This document shows positions 10,645 to 21,400 of a stretch of DNA of 64,000 nt, in pieces. The stretch covers positions 3,224,001-3,288,000 of the forward strand of contig JASJZH010000001.1 of NCBI GenBank assembly GCA_037178975.1, given 5' to 3'. The position numbers and the translations under genes are program-made. The notes below the pieces were generated by a model that had not been told where the DNA came from, did no database searches, and saw nothing but the letters and a program-made list of their open reading frames with translations. Position 1 is the first letter of the stretch. Each line of letters opens with the position of its first letter. The DNA comes from Oscheius tipulae. Taxonomy: Eukaryota > Nematoda > Chromadorea > Rhabditida > Rhabditidae.

Positions 10645-12526
10645 TTTCTGAAAAAGTTCGACTGAAAAAGGAAACAAGAAGCTTCCAATTACGGAGGCGA
10701 TTTTTGTTTGCGGAATGAGCTGTTGATTTAGCTGACCGCCATCCCTCCTTTTGTTCCAATTGGGATAACAAACGGATTTCACAACAGATTACAAGCTCTG
10801 ATAGATTTTTCCCCGTGTCCGATAATTGAAGAAAACGTACCAAGACTGGCTAATTTCTGTCGGATAGATGGAAGCAAGCTGGGTGTCGATAGCGCTAACA
10901 CGGCATCGCACACCTGAAAAAGAACATCTTTTAATCGATGTGCTGACGTTTTATGAATCATGTAAACTGAGAGATCGAGAAAGAGAGAGACAGGAGTGTA
11001 TGCATAGAGAGAGCATTTATGGCCACACAGATGAGAAAAGAAACTTTCACATGACGTTGTTCTTAAGTTCAATCAAAAAGTGTAGAATATGAGAATTCGG
11101 AAGGGCATAAAAGTGCAAGTGAAACGAAATCGGGGATAGAAAACGGGCGTTGTTGGCTGGTCGCGCACAATGGCCAACGGCTCCGCCTCAGCCACGCCCC
11201 CGGGGACGAAGGCAGCATGCACACGGCAGCAATAAGCAAGGCAACACACGAGAAGGCCTATTGCGAACAAGAGCGCAGTCTCTCTCGCTAGTTACTATGG
11301 AATTATCTGAGAGCCTTCACTCGTTGAGCGAGAAAAAGCGACAGGATCAAGCGTCGGCCGCCCGCCGCCGACTCTCATGTAAACAGGCGGATATATATGG
11401 AGATGGCTGATAATTGGACAGGAACATGGAGAATTTAGCGCTATAAACACGGCGAATGAGGTCAGAAGAATGTGAGAATGCTTCAGAATGTTGTATACTC
11501 TGCTCTAGAGAACATCGATCTTTCAATAGACTAAGAGGAAGAGGATTATTGTCTTGAACCAACTATCTGAAAGTCCTTTTTTCTTTTTTAGTCTGTTCCT
11601 TATTTGTGTCTACCTTGTTGCAGTCAGCCCTCAGTGTATAAAGGTTCACCATCGAATTTCTAAGAAATCGAGTATATGTCTGCAATTCTTAGTGTTATTG
11701 CCTAACTGTTTATGGGTGATTGCTGGTCCCTAAAGCGAATAAAATATGCAATTTCACTTACTGTGGGAGTAAACTTTAGCTTGGAACAAGTTTGACAAAA
11801 TGTTTGAATTGTTTTTCGAGACAGCACCCCATGCGCCCGTTCTTATATTCGTCCATTTGTTTTGATTCATTTGTGACTGCCTAAATTTTGAGCAGAATGC
11901 GGAATAGTAAAAAAGAAAAAGAATAGAATTGACCGAATTCGGTCAAAGTGTTTCTGCTCTATTCCGTTTTCGTGTCGAGACCTGCGACTCGTCGACGGGT
12001 TTTCCGTCCTACGAAATTTAAAAATTCCCGTGTTTTCTTCTCGCTCACTCCACCAATTTCACTTGTTTTTCACTTCCTTCTATAGAAAAATGTGAACAGG
12101 TAGCTGTGAAAATAGGGCAAACATCTGCATCATTTTATAAGAAGAAGATAATAATTAAAAAGAAACTTTTTCTGTGTTTCCATTTGATGTAAGCTTGTAA
12201 AATTTATTTAGTTTTCTCACCTTTCTGTTCTCTAAAGATTGCTTACAGTTAAAGTTATCCCTCTTTACAACCTACCGAGGTGATTACCCCAATCTGCTTA
12301 ACCACAAGCTCCAACTCGTCTGCGATCTACAAAACTGATAGTTTGATGAATTCAGCATCATGACAAAACGTTGCTTAAAAATATTCGCGTTCCTGCGCAT
12401 TCGACAAGACGTCAGCCTGTTCGCGCATATGTTTTGTCTCTGCTGCAGAAATCTAACACCCCACACTTCCCGTTCAGCTTTCTTTTCAAAACTACCCAAG
12501 CAAAATCCGTAATTTCAGCATACCTG
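10645..12526. other. Long upstream region between syntaxin and UBE2G1
   Basis: About 1.9 kb between the syntaxin start (minus) and the ubiquitin-conjugating enzyme start (plus). It probably holds promoters and perhaps 5' untranslated exons for both. A GC-rich patch near 11190-11240 contains a GGGGCGTGGCT element on the minus strand, like the one in the histone promoters. Three exon-like pieces near 12276, 11614 and 10841 do not join in frame. Confidence 0.4.
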
Positions 12527-13178
12527 ATGAGCGATCAGGCGTCTCTGCTCCTGAAGAAGCAACTTACTGAACTGCGACGGGTCCCGGTCGAAGGATTCTC
12601 TGCTGGTCTCGCGGACGATGACAACATTTTCAAATGGGAGGTTCTAGTCATTGGACCACCGGAGACGCTGTAGTAAGTTCCTTTCTTGTTCATTCAGCTT
12701 CAATGATTTTAGCGAGGGCGGTTTTTTCAAGGCTATCCTCGACTTTCCCAAGGACTATCCTCAGAAGCCACCGAAGCTGAAGTTCACGAGCGAAATCTGG
12801 CATCCCAATATCGACAAGGAGGGCAACGTCTGTATTTCGATCCTCCACGATCCTGGAGATGACAAGTGAGCGTCTTTAACCATGTTTTTTATGGCGTATG
12901 TTTCAGATGGGGCTACGAGAAACCAGAGGAGCGCTGGTTGCCAGTTCATACCGTGGAGACGATCCTCCTCTCCGTCATCTCGATGCTCGCCGATCCCAAC
13001 TTCGAGTCACCGGCAAACGTCGATGCCGCCGTAAGTTTTAATCCTTCACTGCTTTCACAAGCTTTTATTTTCCATATGGCGTACGCAAACAAGTAATTTC
13101 CAGAAGATGCAGCGAGAGAACTTCCCCGAATTCAAGAGACGGGTCGCCGCCTGTGTCCGTAAAAGCCAGGAGGAATGA
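12527..13178 (+). CDS. ubc-7: Ubiquitin-conjugating enzyme E2, UBE2G1 type
   Basis: This E2 accepts ubiquitin from E1 and passes it to substrates with RING ligases; the G class often builds Lys48 chains and acts in ER-associated or cullin-linked degradation. Four exons: 12527-12672, 12713-12865, 12907-13030 and 13104-13178, all with consistent phase. The protein starts [20 protein letters not shown] and includes [25 protein letters not shown], the active-site region [15 protein letters not shown] (catalytic Cys), then the acidic insertion [17 protein letters not shown] that marks the G/R families, and [13 protein letters not shown]. It ends [12 protein letters not shown]. Length, about 165 residues, fits UBE2G1. 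Confidence 0.95.
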
Positions 13179-13701
13179 ATCTGCCATCTCGTCGTCCTTT
13201 ACTCATGTGTTTCTTTGGTGTTCGGTTCGTACGCCTGTGTTCAATTTGCTCCCCCAATTTACTTGTGCACCCTAACGAGTCCCGTGCGCCAACTTTCCCC
13301 CAAGGCAGCACCGCAGTCTTATCTATTTTATTTCTGCAACAATTTTTCTCTTTTATACTGCTCTTTTATCCCTGGTCCTCTATTTCCGGTACGAAACTAA
13401 CCATTTTAGTCGCTTGAACATTGTCAAATAAATGTTGCCACAGATTCCCTGGAGAATGGTATCCACGGCTCTCCGGTGTTTATCTCATCGAAACTCGACT
13501 CTTCAAACCGAAATCGAATCTCTAAACAGTTTACTCTTGTGTAGCTATAAAACGGGAGCAGCCAGTGATAGTAGTCATTAACTGCTCTCGTCTGATTTGA
13601 GTTCATTTAGGGGACGCTATCGGTTTCTAGAAGATCCGAGCTGCCCCCAAATGGATTCATATCCGATATTTTCAGCAGGCTTTTCTTCCTAGCGTCTCAT
13701 C
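13179..13701. other. Spacer between ubc-7 and the RPAC19 gene
   Basis: About 520 bases. It holds the 3' region of the E2 gene (AATAAA within TCAAATAAATG near 13427) and the upstream region of the next plus-strand gene. No gene supported. Confidence 0.5.
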
Positions 13702-14181
13702 ATGACGGAGAAACCAAAAGTCGAAATTGTAGGTGGTTTTCTCTTTTTCTAATCTATTTCTGGTTTCATCCATCAGTCTATCCAATTGGACAACGTTATT
13801 TTTTAGCTGAACCCCGAAGGATACAGAGCCGATCCCACAAATTTGACTATCATTCTCTACGAGGAAGATCACACCATTGGGAATTCGCTGAAACATATTC
13901 TCTGTGGAATGTAGGTCTTTTTGTGTTCAAGCATATGCATCGTTTCTGCAGGAAAGATGTAGAGTTCTGCGGCTATAACATTCCACATCCACTCGAAGAC
14001 AAAATACTTATTCGACTTCAAACTCGCCAAGGAGTCGAGGCCCATCCTCTTCTGCTCCAAGCCTTCGAAGATCTAAAAATGGTAAACTCTTTTCAATCTT
14101 TTTTCAATAACTCTACTGCAGGTCTTCACTACGATCCGTGGCAAATTCGAGACTGAATATGAACAATTCGTCAAATCTTAA
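13702..14181 (+). CDS. rpac-19: RNA polymerase I/III shared subunit RPAC19 (POLR1D/Rpc19)
   Basis: This small subunit pairs with RPAC40 to form the alpha-like dimer that seeds assembly of RNA polymerases I and III in the nucleus. Exons 13702-13728, 13807-13910, 13952-14081 and 14122-14181 join in phase. The protein is about 106 residues and contains the family signature EEDHTIGNSLKHILC, then VEFCGYNIPHPLEDKILIRL and QTRQGVEAHPLLLQAFEDL, ending KFETEYEQFVKS. Length fits the family. A CAT-rich leader with an acceptor-like TAG lies upstream of the ATG. Confidence 0.93.
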
Positions 14182-14920
14182 TAATCTCAGTTATTTTCAA
14201 TTTGTTGATTTGTCTGTTATAAAGTCTCTTTCCCCATTATAATTGAGTGTATGGCGATAAGTTTTGAGTTGCGTCTCCAAAATATCGATCGAACAGGCCA
14301 GAAAAGACAGACAAAGAACGTCAAGTTTTGTAAAAGCACGAGATGGTTTCCAGCTTCGGCTGGCATGTCTGCACCCTCCGCCCATCCAGCAATGTATCGC
14401 TAATAACCACGTCACGGGCGCCTTTACTTTCACATGTGGGACATATACCCGCTCTCTTTCACCTGATCTTTAGAAAATTTTGTTAAAAATGCGATTTCAG
14501 GCATAATATGTTCATCTGAATAATCGTTCTACTTTAATTGGTCAAAATCTACGTGTACTTTACAAAACGGTTGGTTTTCTTCCTTTGTCGGCGAGGGTTT
14601 TCCGCAAAAATCGAGTGTTATCATCAACCAAAAAGAACAAACTTCCGAGTGATAAGACCGGCCTACCATGTGTTTTCCAGAGATCCTATTTTGCCGAAGC
14701 TTGTGCGAAATCGAGAAGTTTATAGGGGAAACCTTTCGCATATCACTTTCGAAGACTTTGTTTTTAAAATAGGAAAGTTTAATGCTACACAGCTGCTTAC
14801 CCTTTCTGAAATGGCATTCTCACAATATTTGAGTTGTTTTCAAGTTAACCTTATAATTGGGAGTGAATATTGCATAAATTTGAGTGAAAATCATGGAGGA
14901 GACTGATATTTTCTTTTCAG
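14182..14920. other. Intergenic, no gene supported
   Basis: About 740 bases. Open frames on both strands lack splice signals and family resemblance. It may carry the promoter of the NIPA gene. Confidence 0.4.
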
Positions 14921-15007
14921 AAGTCTTCAAACAAGTCAGCTCTCGTGGATGGACGAACTGAACCCGAACATTTACCATCAGGTGGTCACTCAAGCGCCCT
15001 CGATCAT
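14921..15007 (+). other. Candidate first exon of the NIPA gene
   Basis: Acceptor TTCTTTTCAG at 14911-14920 is followed by an open frame with ATG at 14949 (MDELNPNIYHQVVTQAPS). It ends at donor GTAAGT in phase 2. Joined to the acceptor at 16826, the frame reads on as INGMAGNL into the NIPA protein. This would extend the N-terminus across a 1.8-kb intron. It could also be an untranslated or unrelated exon. Confidence 0.4.
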
Positions 15008-16826
15008 GTAAGTTTACCTTTTGACACACCGTTGTCGAACCTTGGACTCTCTCTTACATGAGTAGTGGGAGGTAGGCACAATGAGTCACGCCCGTTATTT
15101 GCGCTATATACCAGATTTCAGCAGAGAAATCATTGAATACTGATCATGGTTGACTTTCTCTCCCGTACTGAAACGCATAATCTATTGATTTTTGAGCGCG
15201 GGTCACAATTTGAATGTGGTCCTGTCTGTCTCACTTTCCACTGTTTGGCTTGACGAGTTCTGTTGATGTTTTTCCCTCGTGACGCCTCTAGCTAGCGAGC
15301 ATAGCCTTTTTAATAGCTCAGCCATCTTCATCGCCACCAAATACCCGGTTGATAATCACGGGTTGATGTAATAACCGGCCAGAGGGGCTGTTTGTGCGAC
15401 TCCTCACCTCATTTCTGTTTGCCCCGATGTCTAGAAAGTCGCTCACTTTTTCACGTGCGAACTGTTGTCCATCCTCGTTTATCATTCTCACTTTTATTCA
15501 CCGGGCCCGCAAGCTTTGTTTTTGATTCGCATAGCAACCAACCCATACAACTTTTTAATCTGGTAATTAGGTTAGCCCTATAAGCTTACAGGGATTTCGC
15601 AACTTGCTCAACTAGCTCTATAATCTTCTGAACATCAGATCGGGCTCTCTGTTCACGTAGATCTCCCTCAAATGACGTCTGTCTCGTCGGAATGATTGTT
15701 TTCATAAAGTGTAGCAAATTCCTCGCATGGATTCGTTTGTTCAGAGCTTCAATTACAATTCCTTTTCTCACAATGTCTAACAAAAATCACAAGTGACGTG
15801 CAAATGTTTTGCAGTTGTTTGGTTTCTGCTTGGTCCTTTCGTTAGAGAGAAGCACTCCGTTCTCTCACAATCGCAGACTAGGTAAGAACGTCTCGAGTTC
15901 ATTCTGCCTCCTATTTGCTCGCTCCCTCACCCTTGTGCTTGCCCTGCGGGTGTGGCGCGACTGTTTGACTATATCCAGAGAGAGGGAGCAATCTTCCCAG
16001 ACCTCCCATTTATTTGTTGCTTTTCCCCAGATTACCCCCGCACACGTGTAGTTTCTGGCTTCTCTTTCCATGATCACCATGGTAGCTCGTCAAACATTTA
16101 TCTCTTTTCAACTTTGTCCTTCTGTCCCCTCATTTTTCAATAATCTGGTAAGACTACAATTCCCAGAAGCAAATGTAGTCTGTTCCCGTGTGAATTGGGC
16201 CTTGATTGCTCTGTGAAAAGTTGGTACCTGCTCGAGCAATGGATACGGGCTGCTAAGCTATTGAGTCAATCTGCCAGTTCTTCCTTGTTGATTCGATTTT
16301 TCTGAGCAATTTTGATATTGAATGACGTTGAGTCACGCGGAAAATTCTTCTCAATCTTCAGATTTCCTTCTGTGCGGCGTCTTTTACTATACCCGGTCTC
16401 ATTATCTAGCCAATTACCGTTATCTCATCCGAGCCTCCTCTTTCTTCCTGTGACTTCATTCTAGAAGATGTCTGGTCTGGCTGACCTTCCATTCTTTCGC
16501 AATATCCGGCCGTTCAATCGAGTACTAATGAGCCTACAGCTGTAATCTCGTTTCTCAGTTTTCTCACTCACCTGCTTTTTCCCAGCTCTGTGATGGTTGC
16601 TCTGGGCAGCCAGTGTGTGTCCCCTTTCTCCCAATCAGATGGTCTTTCTTTCAAGTCCCCCCCTTCCCTTATCGAAGTTTCCTTATCGTAAGAGGCTCCT
16701 CGATTGATCAGACGACTTGCCCCTTTTGCCCAAAAGAGCGCACTCTCCTCTCTATCCAAGGATCCTCAAAGCGATAACGCGACTTTTTTCCCTGCGAATC
16801 ATGTGATCTTATTTTCCGATTTTCAG
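15008..16826 (+). other. Probable long first intron of the NIPA gene
   Basis: No coding region was supported on either strand. The DNA is T/C-rich on the plus strand. If the upstream exon is real this is one of the longest introns in the window. Confidence 0.4.
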
Positions 16827-16833
16827 AAACGGG

Positions 16834-18154
16834 ATGGCGGGAAATCTTACGGCGGTGGGCGCGAGCTCCTTGGAATCTAATCTAAATACGCTGGACGCAA
16901 CCGGACCTCAGCTTACTCAATTCTACATCGGACTCGGACTGGCCGTCTCCTCTTCGCTCTTCATTGGCAGTTCCTTTATCATCAAGAAGAAGGCCTTGAT
17001 CAAAGTATTTTACCTTTTTTTGAGCCAAAAACATAATTTCAGCTAGCCAACGGCGACACCTCTCAAAGAGCCAGTGAAGGTGGCTACGGCTATTTACGAG
17101 AATGGATGTGGTGGATGGGAGTCATCACAATGGGCGTCGGAGAGGCCTGCAACTTTGCTGCTTACGCCTTCGCCCCGGCCAGTTTAGTCACACCTCTAGG
17201 AGCTCTTTCCGTACTGGTCACGTGCGTTTCCTACCACTTTCTGTCTTACGAACCCAATTGCAGAGCCGTACTCTCGTCCCGAATGCTGAAGGAACGACTG
17301 AATCTACTAGGAAAAATAGGCTGTGCGGTCTGTCTTCTCGGCTCCACAGTCATTGTGATCCATTCACCCAAAGAGGAAGAGGTGCCCACAATGCAAGAGC
17401 TGGCTGTGAAGATGAAAGATGCCGGTTCGTTCTGTTTATTTGTTGTTTTATGTCGAACAACTTTCAGTTTTCATACTCTACGTGGTTATGGTAATCCTCA
17501 TGACGCTCTTTATTGTCATCTATGTGGCACCGCGTTATGGGAGATCGAACATTCTCGTCTACATTAGCGTCTGCTCGTTGATTGGATCTCTTTCTGTTCT
17601 TTCCGTCAAGGTTTCCTATACTTTTTCTTTCAATAAATTGAATTTAGGGTCTGGGACTAGCCATCAAGCAGACGATTAACGGGGAGCAGCAGTTCACGAA
17701 CATCCTCACCTGGTTCTGGGTGGCATGTGTGGCGAGTTGCGTCTCTGTCCAACTGATCTATCTGAACAAGGCGCTGGACATGTTCAACACGTCGATGGTC
17801 ACGCCAATCTACTACGTCTTCTTCACCACCTTCGTCATTCTGGCTTCTTCGATTCTCTTCAAGGAATGGTCGTGTCTCGGCGCCTCGGACGTCCTCGGAA
17901 ACATTATCGGCTTCCTAACGACAGTCATCGGCATATTCCAGGTTTGTTCTTCTTTTGTTATTTTTCACAACAATTATTTGCAGATGCAACTCTTCCGAGA
18001 CGTGAACATCTCTTTACGACAAGTCCGCGTCCTTCTGCACAGGCCGTCCAGTTCGGTGATGTCTCTCGACGTCTCGAGCTCGAGCACGAATCTCGTAGAC
18101 GACTTCTGTATTGCGGAGAGTCAGTCGGCTCGTCGACCCAACTATTCCAAATAG
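16834..18154 (+). CDS. NIPA-family magnesium transporter
   Basis: NIPA proteins are multi-span membrane proteins that carry Mg2+ at the plasma membrane and early endosomes. Exons 16834-17004, 17043-17221, 17264-17424, 17468-17610, 17648-17941 and 17984-18154 join in phase. The signature FIGSSFIIKKKAL is followed by GYGYLREWMWWMGVITMGVG, EACNFAAYAFAPASLVTPLG and ALSVLVTAVLSSRML, which is NIPA1/2-like. Nine hydrophobic spans are expected for the family and about that many can be picked out. The last span region reads IYYVFFTTFVILASSILFKE. The C-terminal tail is Ser-rich and cytoplasmic. The ATG at 16834 lies seven bases behind an acceptor; an upstream coding exon is possible. Convergent with the next gene. 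Confidence 0.93.
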
Positions 18155-18476
18155 AGTCTTGCCTTCTTCCCTCAGCTATTCTTCCCGCGTATCTCTTTCA
18201 CCTGGTCCCGTCTACTGTGATGAACTCTCTTTTCGTCAACCTTCCACTTTTTTCCGTAGTAGCCGGCCCCCCTTTCTTTCGAATCTCACCCCCTCTCGTC
18301 CGGTGTTCTGCTTTATTATATCCCCTTGACTATTGACTACTAACGTGGTAGATCCATGGGTTCACACACTTTTTCATACCCCGTTTCTTTTTTTTGTAAG
18401 AGCTGTTGCCATTCGTATTTGTAGTTGTGTAGATAAGAGCACTGTTTGTGTACATATCAGAGAGGACAAATGAACT
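18155..18476. other. Convergent 3' spacer
   Basis: About 320 bases between two converging stop codons, presumably 3' untranslated sequence of both genes. No gene seen. Confidence 0.5.
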
Positions 18477-21400
18477 CTATTTTTTATTCTTAATCTCTTC
18501 TCGGAACACCAGATTTGCCTCGACATCAGTCTCGTGGAAGATCAGACGGTCAAGAGAGATCTGATCGCCTTCAAACAGTTTCTGGCTCTGAATTTGCTGA
18601 AGTAGAGCATGTAGAGACTCTTCTCGAGTAGACATTACAGGAAAAATTGGAGCATTCCAGAGCGAAATGGTCTGAATAGCCAGTTTTTTTTTAATGTTAC
18701 CAGCGATTCAAACCTTTCCGCAGTCGATTCCCATCCAAGTCAGTTTTTCCTCCTTCCTTTTCACATCTTTACCCATTGGAACAGCACAACTTGCAAACCT
18801 TTCACCTTTCAGAGCAACCGAAAATATCATCAACTGGTCAGGAAGGATTATTGCCTCGTTGGAAACGAGACCGCTGACAATACAACCCTTCCCGACAGTC
18901 AAGGCAGGAGCATTTGTGAATTCGACAAGACTCGGGCCCTGAAGCTTACATTTCTTTGATTGCTAGGGTTATTTACCTGCTGTTTGGAGATCTTTGAATA
19001 GATCAGACTGCTCTCATTGGAACCAATGATGTTGGTCAGAAATTTCGAATTTGGTGAGATGTGTTCAACGAATTCGGAATGTGTACCGAGGTGGAAGAAC
19101 GAGTCAACTCCGAGATTCACTATCTGATATGTTGTGTTTTGTAAAAATATTTCCTGCCTGTTTGTTGTCATTTTAAAGTTGTCGTGAAGACAAATTGAAT
19201 AAGATTTCTCTGAGCCGAGTATGGGAAAAGGCGAAAAATGTAAAAAGGAATGGCGCGCTTGCTGGCAAAGAAATGGGTTTCGTGAGCATCGTCTTCCATT
19301 TTCCTGTATATTATTTCCATGCGGGTGCTTTCTACGCATTTCCCTACTTTTCTAGCAGTTGTACCATATTGCTAGCAAAGATCCGCTACCGAACTTGTAA
19401 AACCTGTTATTTTTCTTCTTCTAAACTAGTACCTTGGTCCTTGTACCGTTGAAGACATTGAACAGATCAGCTCTCCATTGTCTGATGTTATCCGTTCCTT
19501 CCTGAAGATACTCCAGTTTCGGATTGATGCCCAATGGGCGCATAAAGTCGCCATAACAACAGATCTCCTGCTGGATTGAACGATTCCCTTTCAGAGACGA
19601 GAGTTTGGCCATGAGACTCCAGTTCATCCAGTAGAAACTAAACATTATCGTGGATGGATCTTTTGCAGCCTACCAATCTGTCAAAGCATTTTCATTTTCC
19701 AATTGTCCTTTGCTTTCTTGAATCTCTTGTAGACTTGGTTTTTGTAGGACACATTCCAATTCGTTAATTGTCTTGTTGATTACGAAGACCCCATGTCCCG
19801 AAGCCGTCTGAAATATTCTTTGATGGCTTCAGGGACCTTTACCTCCAGATCGCATTCGGTAGCAAACAAAATGAGCTCCTCGTCCTCTGCATACGAAGCC
19901 ACTTCCGCAAGAGATACTTCTTCCAAAACATCAGAAGAGGTGACTAGAAGACCGCTGGGCAGTTGGCAGGACATCTTTCTGAATACTTGAACTGAATAGT
20001 AGTAAGAGCAAATCCTCGAACAGTACATTTTCAAAGGATGAGAGACAAAAGAGTTCGAGTGAGTGTTAGTTTTATTGTAGTTTCACTTTGTGTCATTGGA
20101 GCTCATGTTGATCTGGCTTCTGGTGACGGAGCTAGAAGGGTTCCAGTCTTTGCTCTGCTGCCAGATGTTGTTGCCGTCGATGAGAACACGTTTAGGGATG
20201 AAGTCCTTGGGTCCCCGATTCCAGTGAATGTTTGCAGTGAATTCGTACTGCTTGCCACCAATCTCTGCAGACAGAATCAGAGTGTGTTTGCGCGTCTTGT
20301 CTTCGACTTTGCTCACTTCCACCGACATCGTGAGATCCTCGACCGGCAGCGTCACACCGGCCTCGATCTTCTCGACCTTCTTGAGCGGAGAGTGGAGGAG
20401 AACAGCCGTCTGAACATCCGTCTCGGGAGTGTCGGGCAGCTTCAGACGAGGCACCTTCTCATGGCTTTGAGGGCCGGGAATGGCGATCGGATGGACGGAA
20501 GAAGATATGGAGGGCGAGTCGTTCAGATCGGAAGACATGTAGTGGCTCTTCTTGGTCGACGGAGTACTCCAGTAGACGATCTTGTCATTAGAAGTATTCT
20601 TGATACCGGGAGTGGACTTGTACGTGGTTTCGAGCTCGTTCAGCTGACTCTTCGACGGATTGAACTTGTACTGGCGAATCTCCTCCACATAGGATCCGGT
20701 CTCCAGTTCCGAGACTTTTGGCTTGAGATGGGCATCGAGGAACATCGTGACCGCGTTCGTGCCGTGCTTGACATTCGACTCCAGAAGGATGCAATGCTCC
20801 ATATCCGGACGCTCCTCCCGCTTCCTGTAGTGTGCCTTGAGCATAAGGCCCTTAACAGCGCCATCGTCATCAAAGGAAAATATCAGAAACGTCTCGTTTT
20901 TGTAGCCGTCAGCTTCCGTACAGGTACTTTGGTTACGCGAACCGATTGAGGTGGGCATCTCCTTGTCCAGAGCCAGTCGCGAGACGAATCCCTCACGGAT
21001 TCCACGAGTCTCTTCCATCTTCCATTCCTGGTCCAGATACTTCTTGTCGAGTGTAGTCGTTCTCGTCAGTTTGATCATCTTGGCCGTGTAGGAGACTGTC
21101 TGACTGATCGTCTCCATCGGATTCCTGTTCTGCTCCGGACGAAAGTACTTATCCAGCTCGACATCCTTCAGCTTGCCTTGCGTCTCGTCGAATTGGTTCG
21201 TAGTCAGCTGGCTGTCATAGACGAAGACCGTCGTGAAGATGGCAATCGCATCGTCCCCGATGGAGACAGTCCTCTTGATTCGGATTATCTGCTCGCCGGT
21301 TAGGTCGAAGACGGACGGACGACGAGGAGTCAGCTTTTCCGAGAGCAAGTGGTTCTTTTTCAGCACGTGCTTCCTCAATCCATCGCTACTGGCACGTCTT

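Noticed and set aside
10841-12326. Three exon-like pieces on the minus strand upstream of syntaxin (12276-12326, 11614-11659, 10841-10913), for example SAIDTQLASIRQKLASL
   Set aside because: Each has splice-like borders, but the only open frames do not join in phase, so no protein can be built from them. They could be untranslated exons.
14538-14906. Plus-strand frame of 122 codons before the NIPA gene
   Set aside because: Odd composition, no family resemblance and no link to the splice sites nearby.
20038-20949. Plus-strand frame of 303 codons opposite the intronless minus-strand gene
   Set aside because: It is the antisense shadow of a long, better-composed minus-strand frame; Val/Leu/Arg-rich with no domain.
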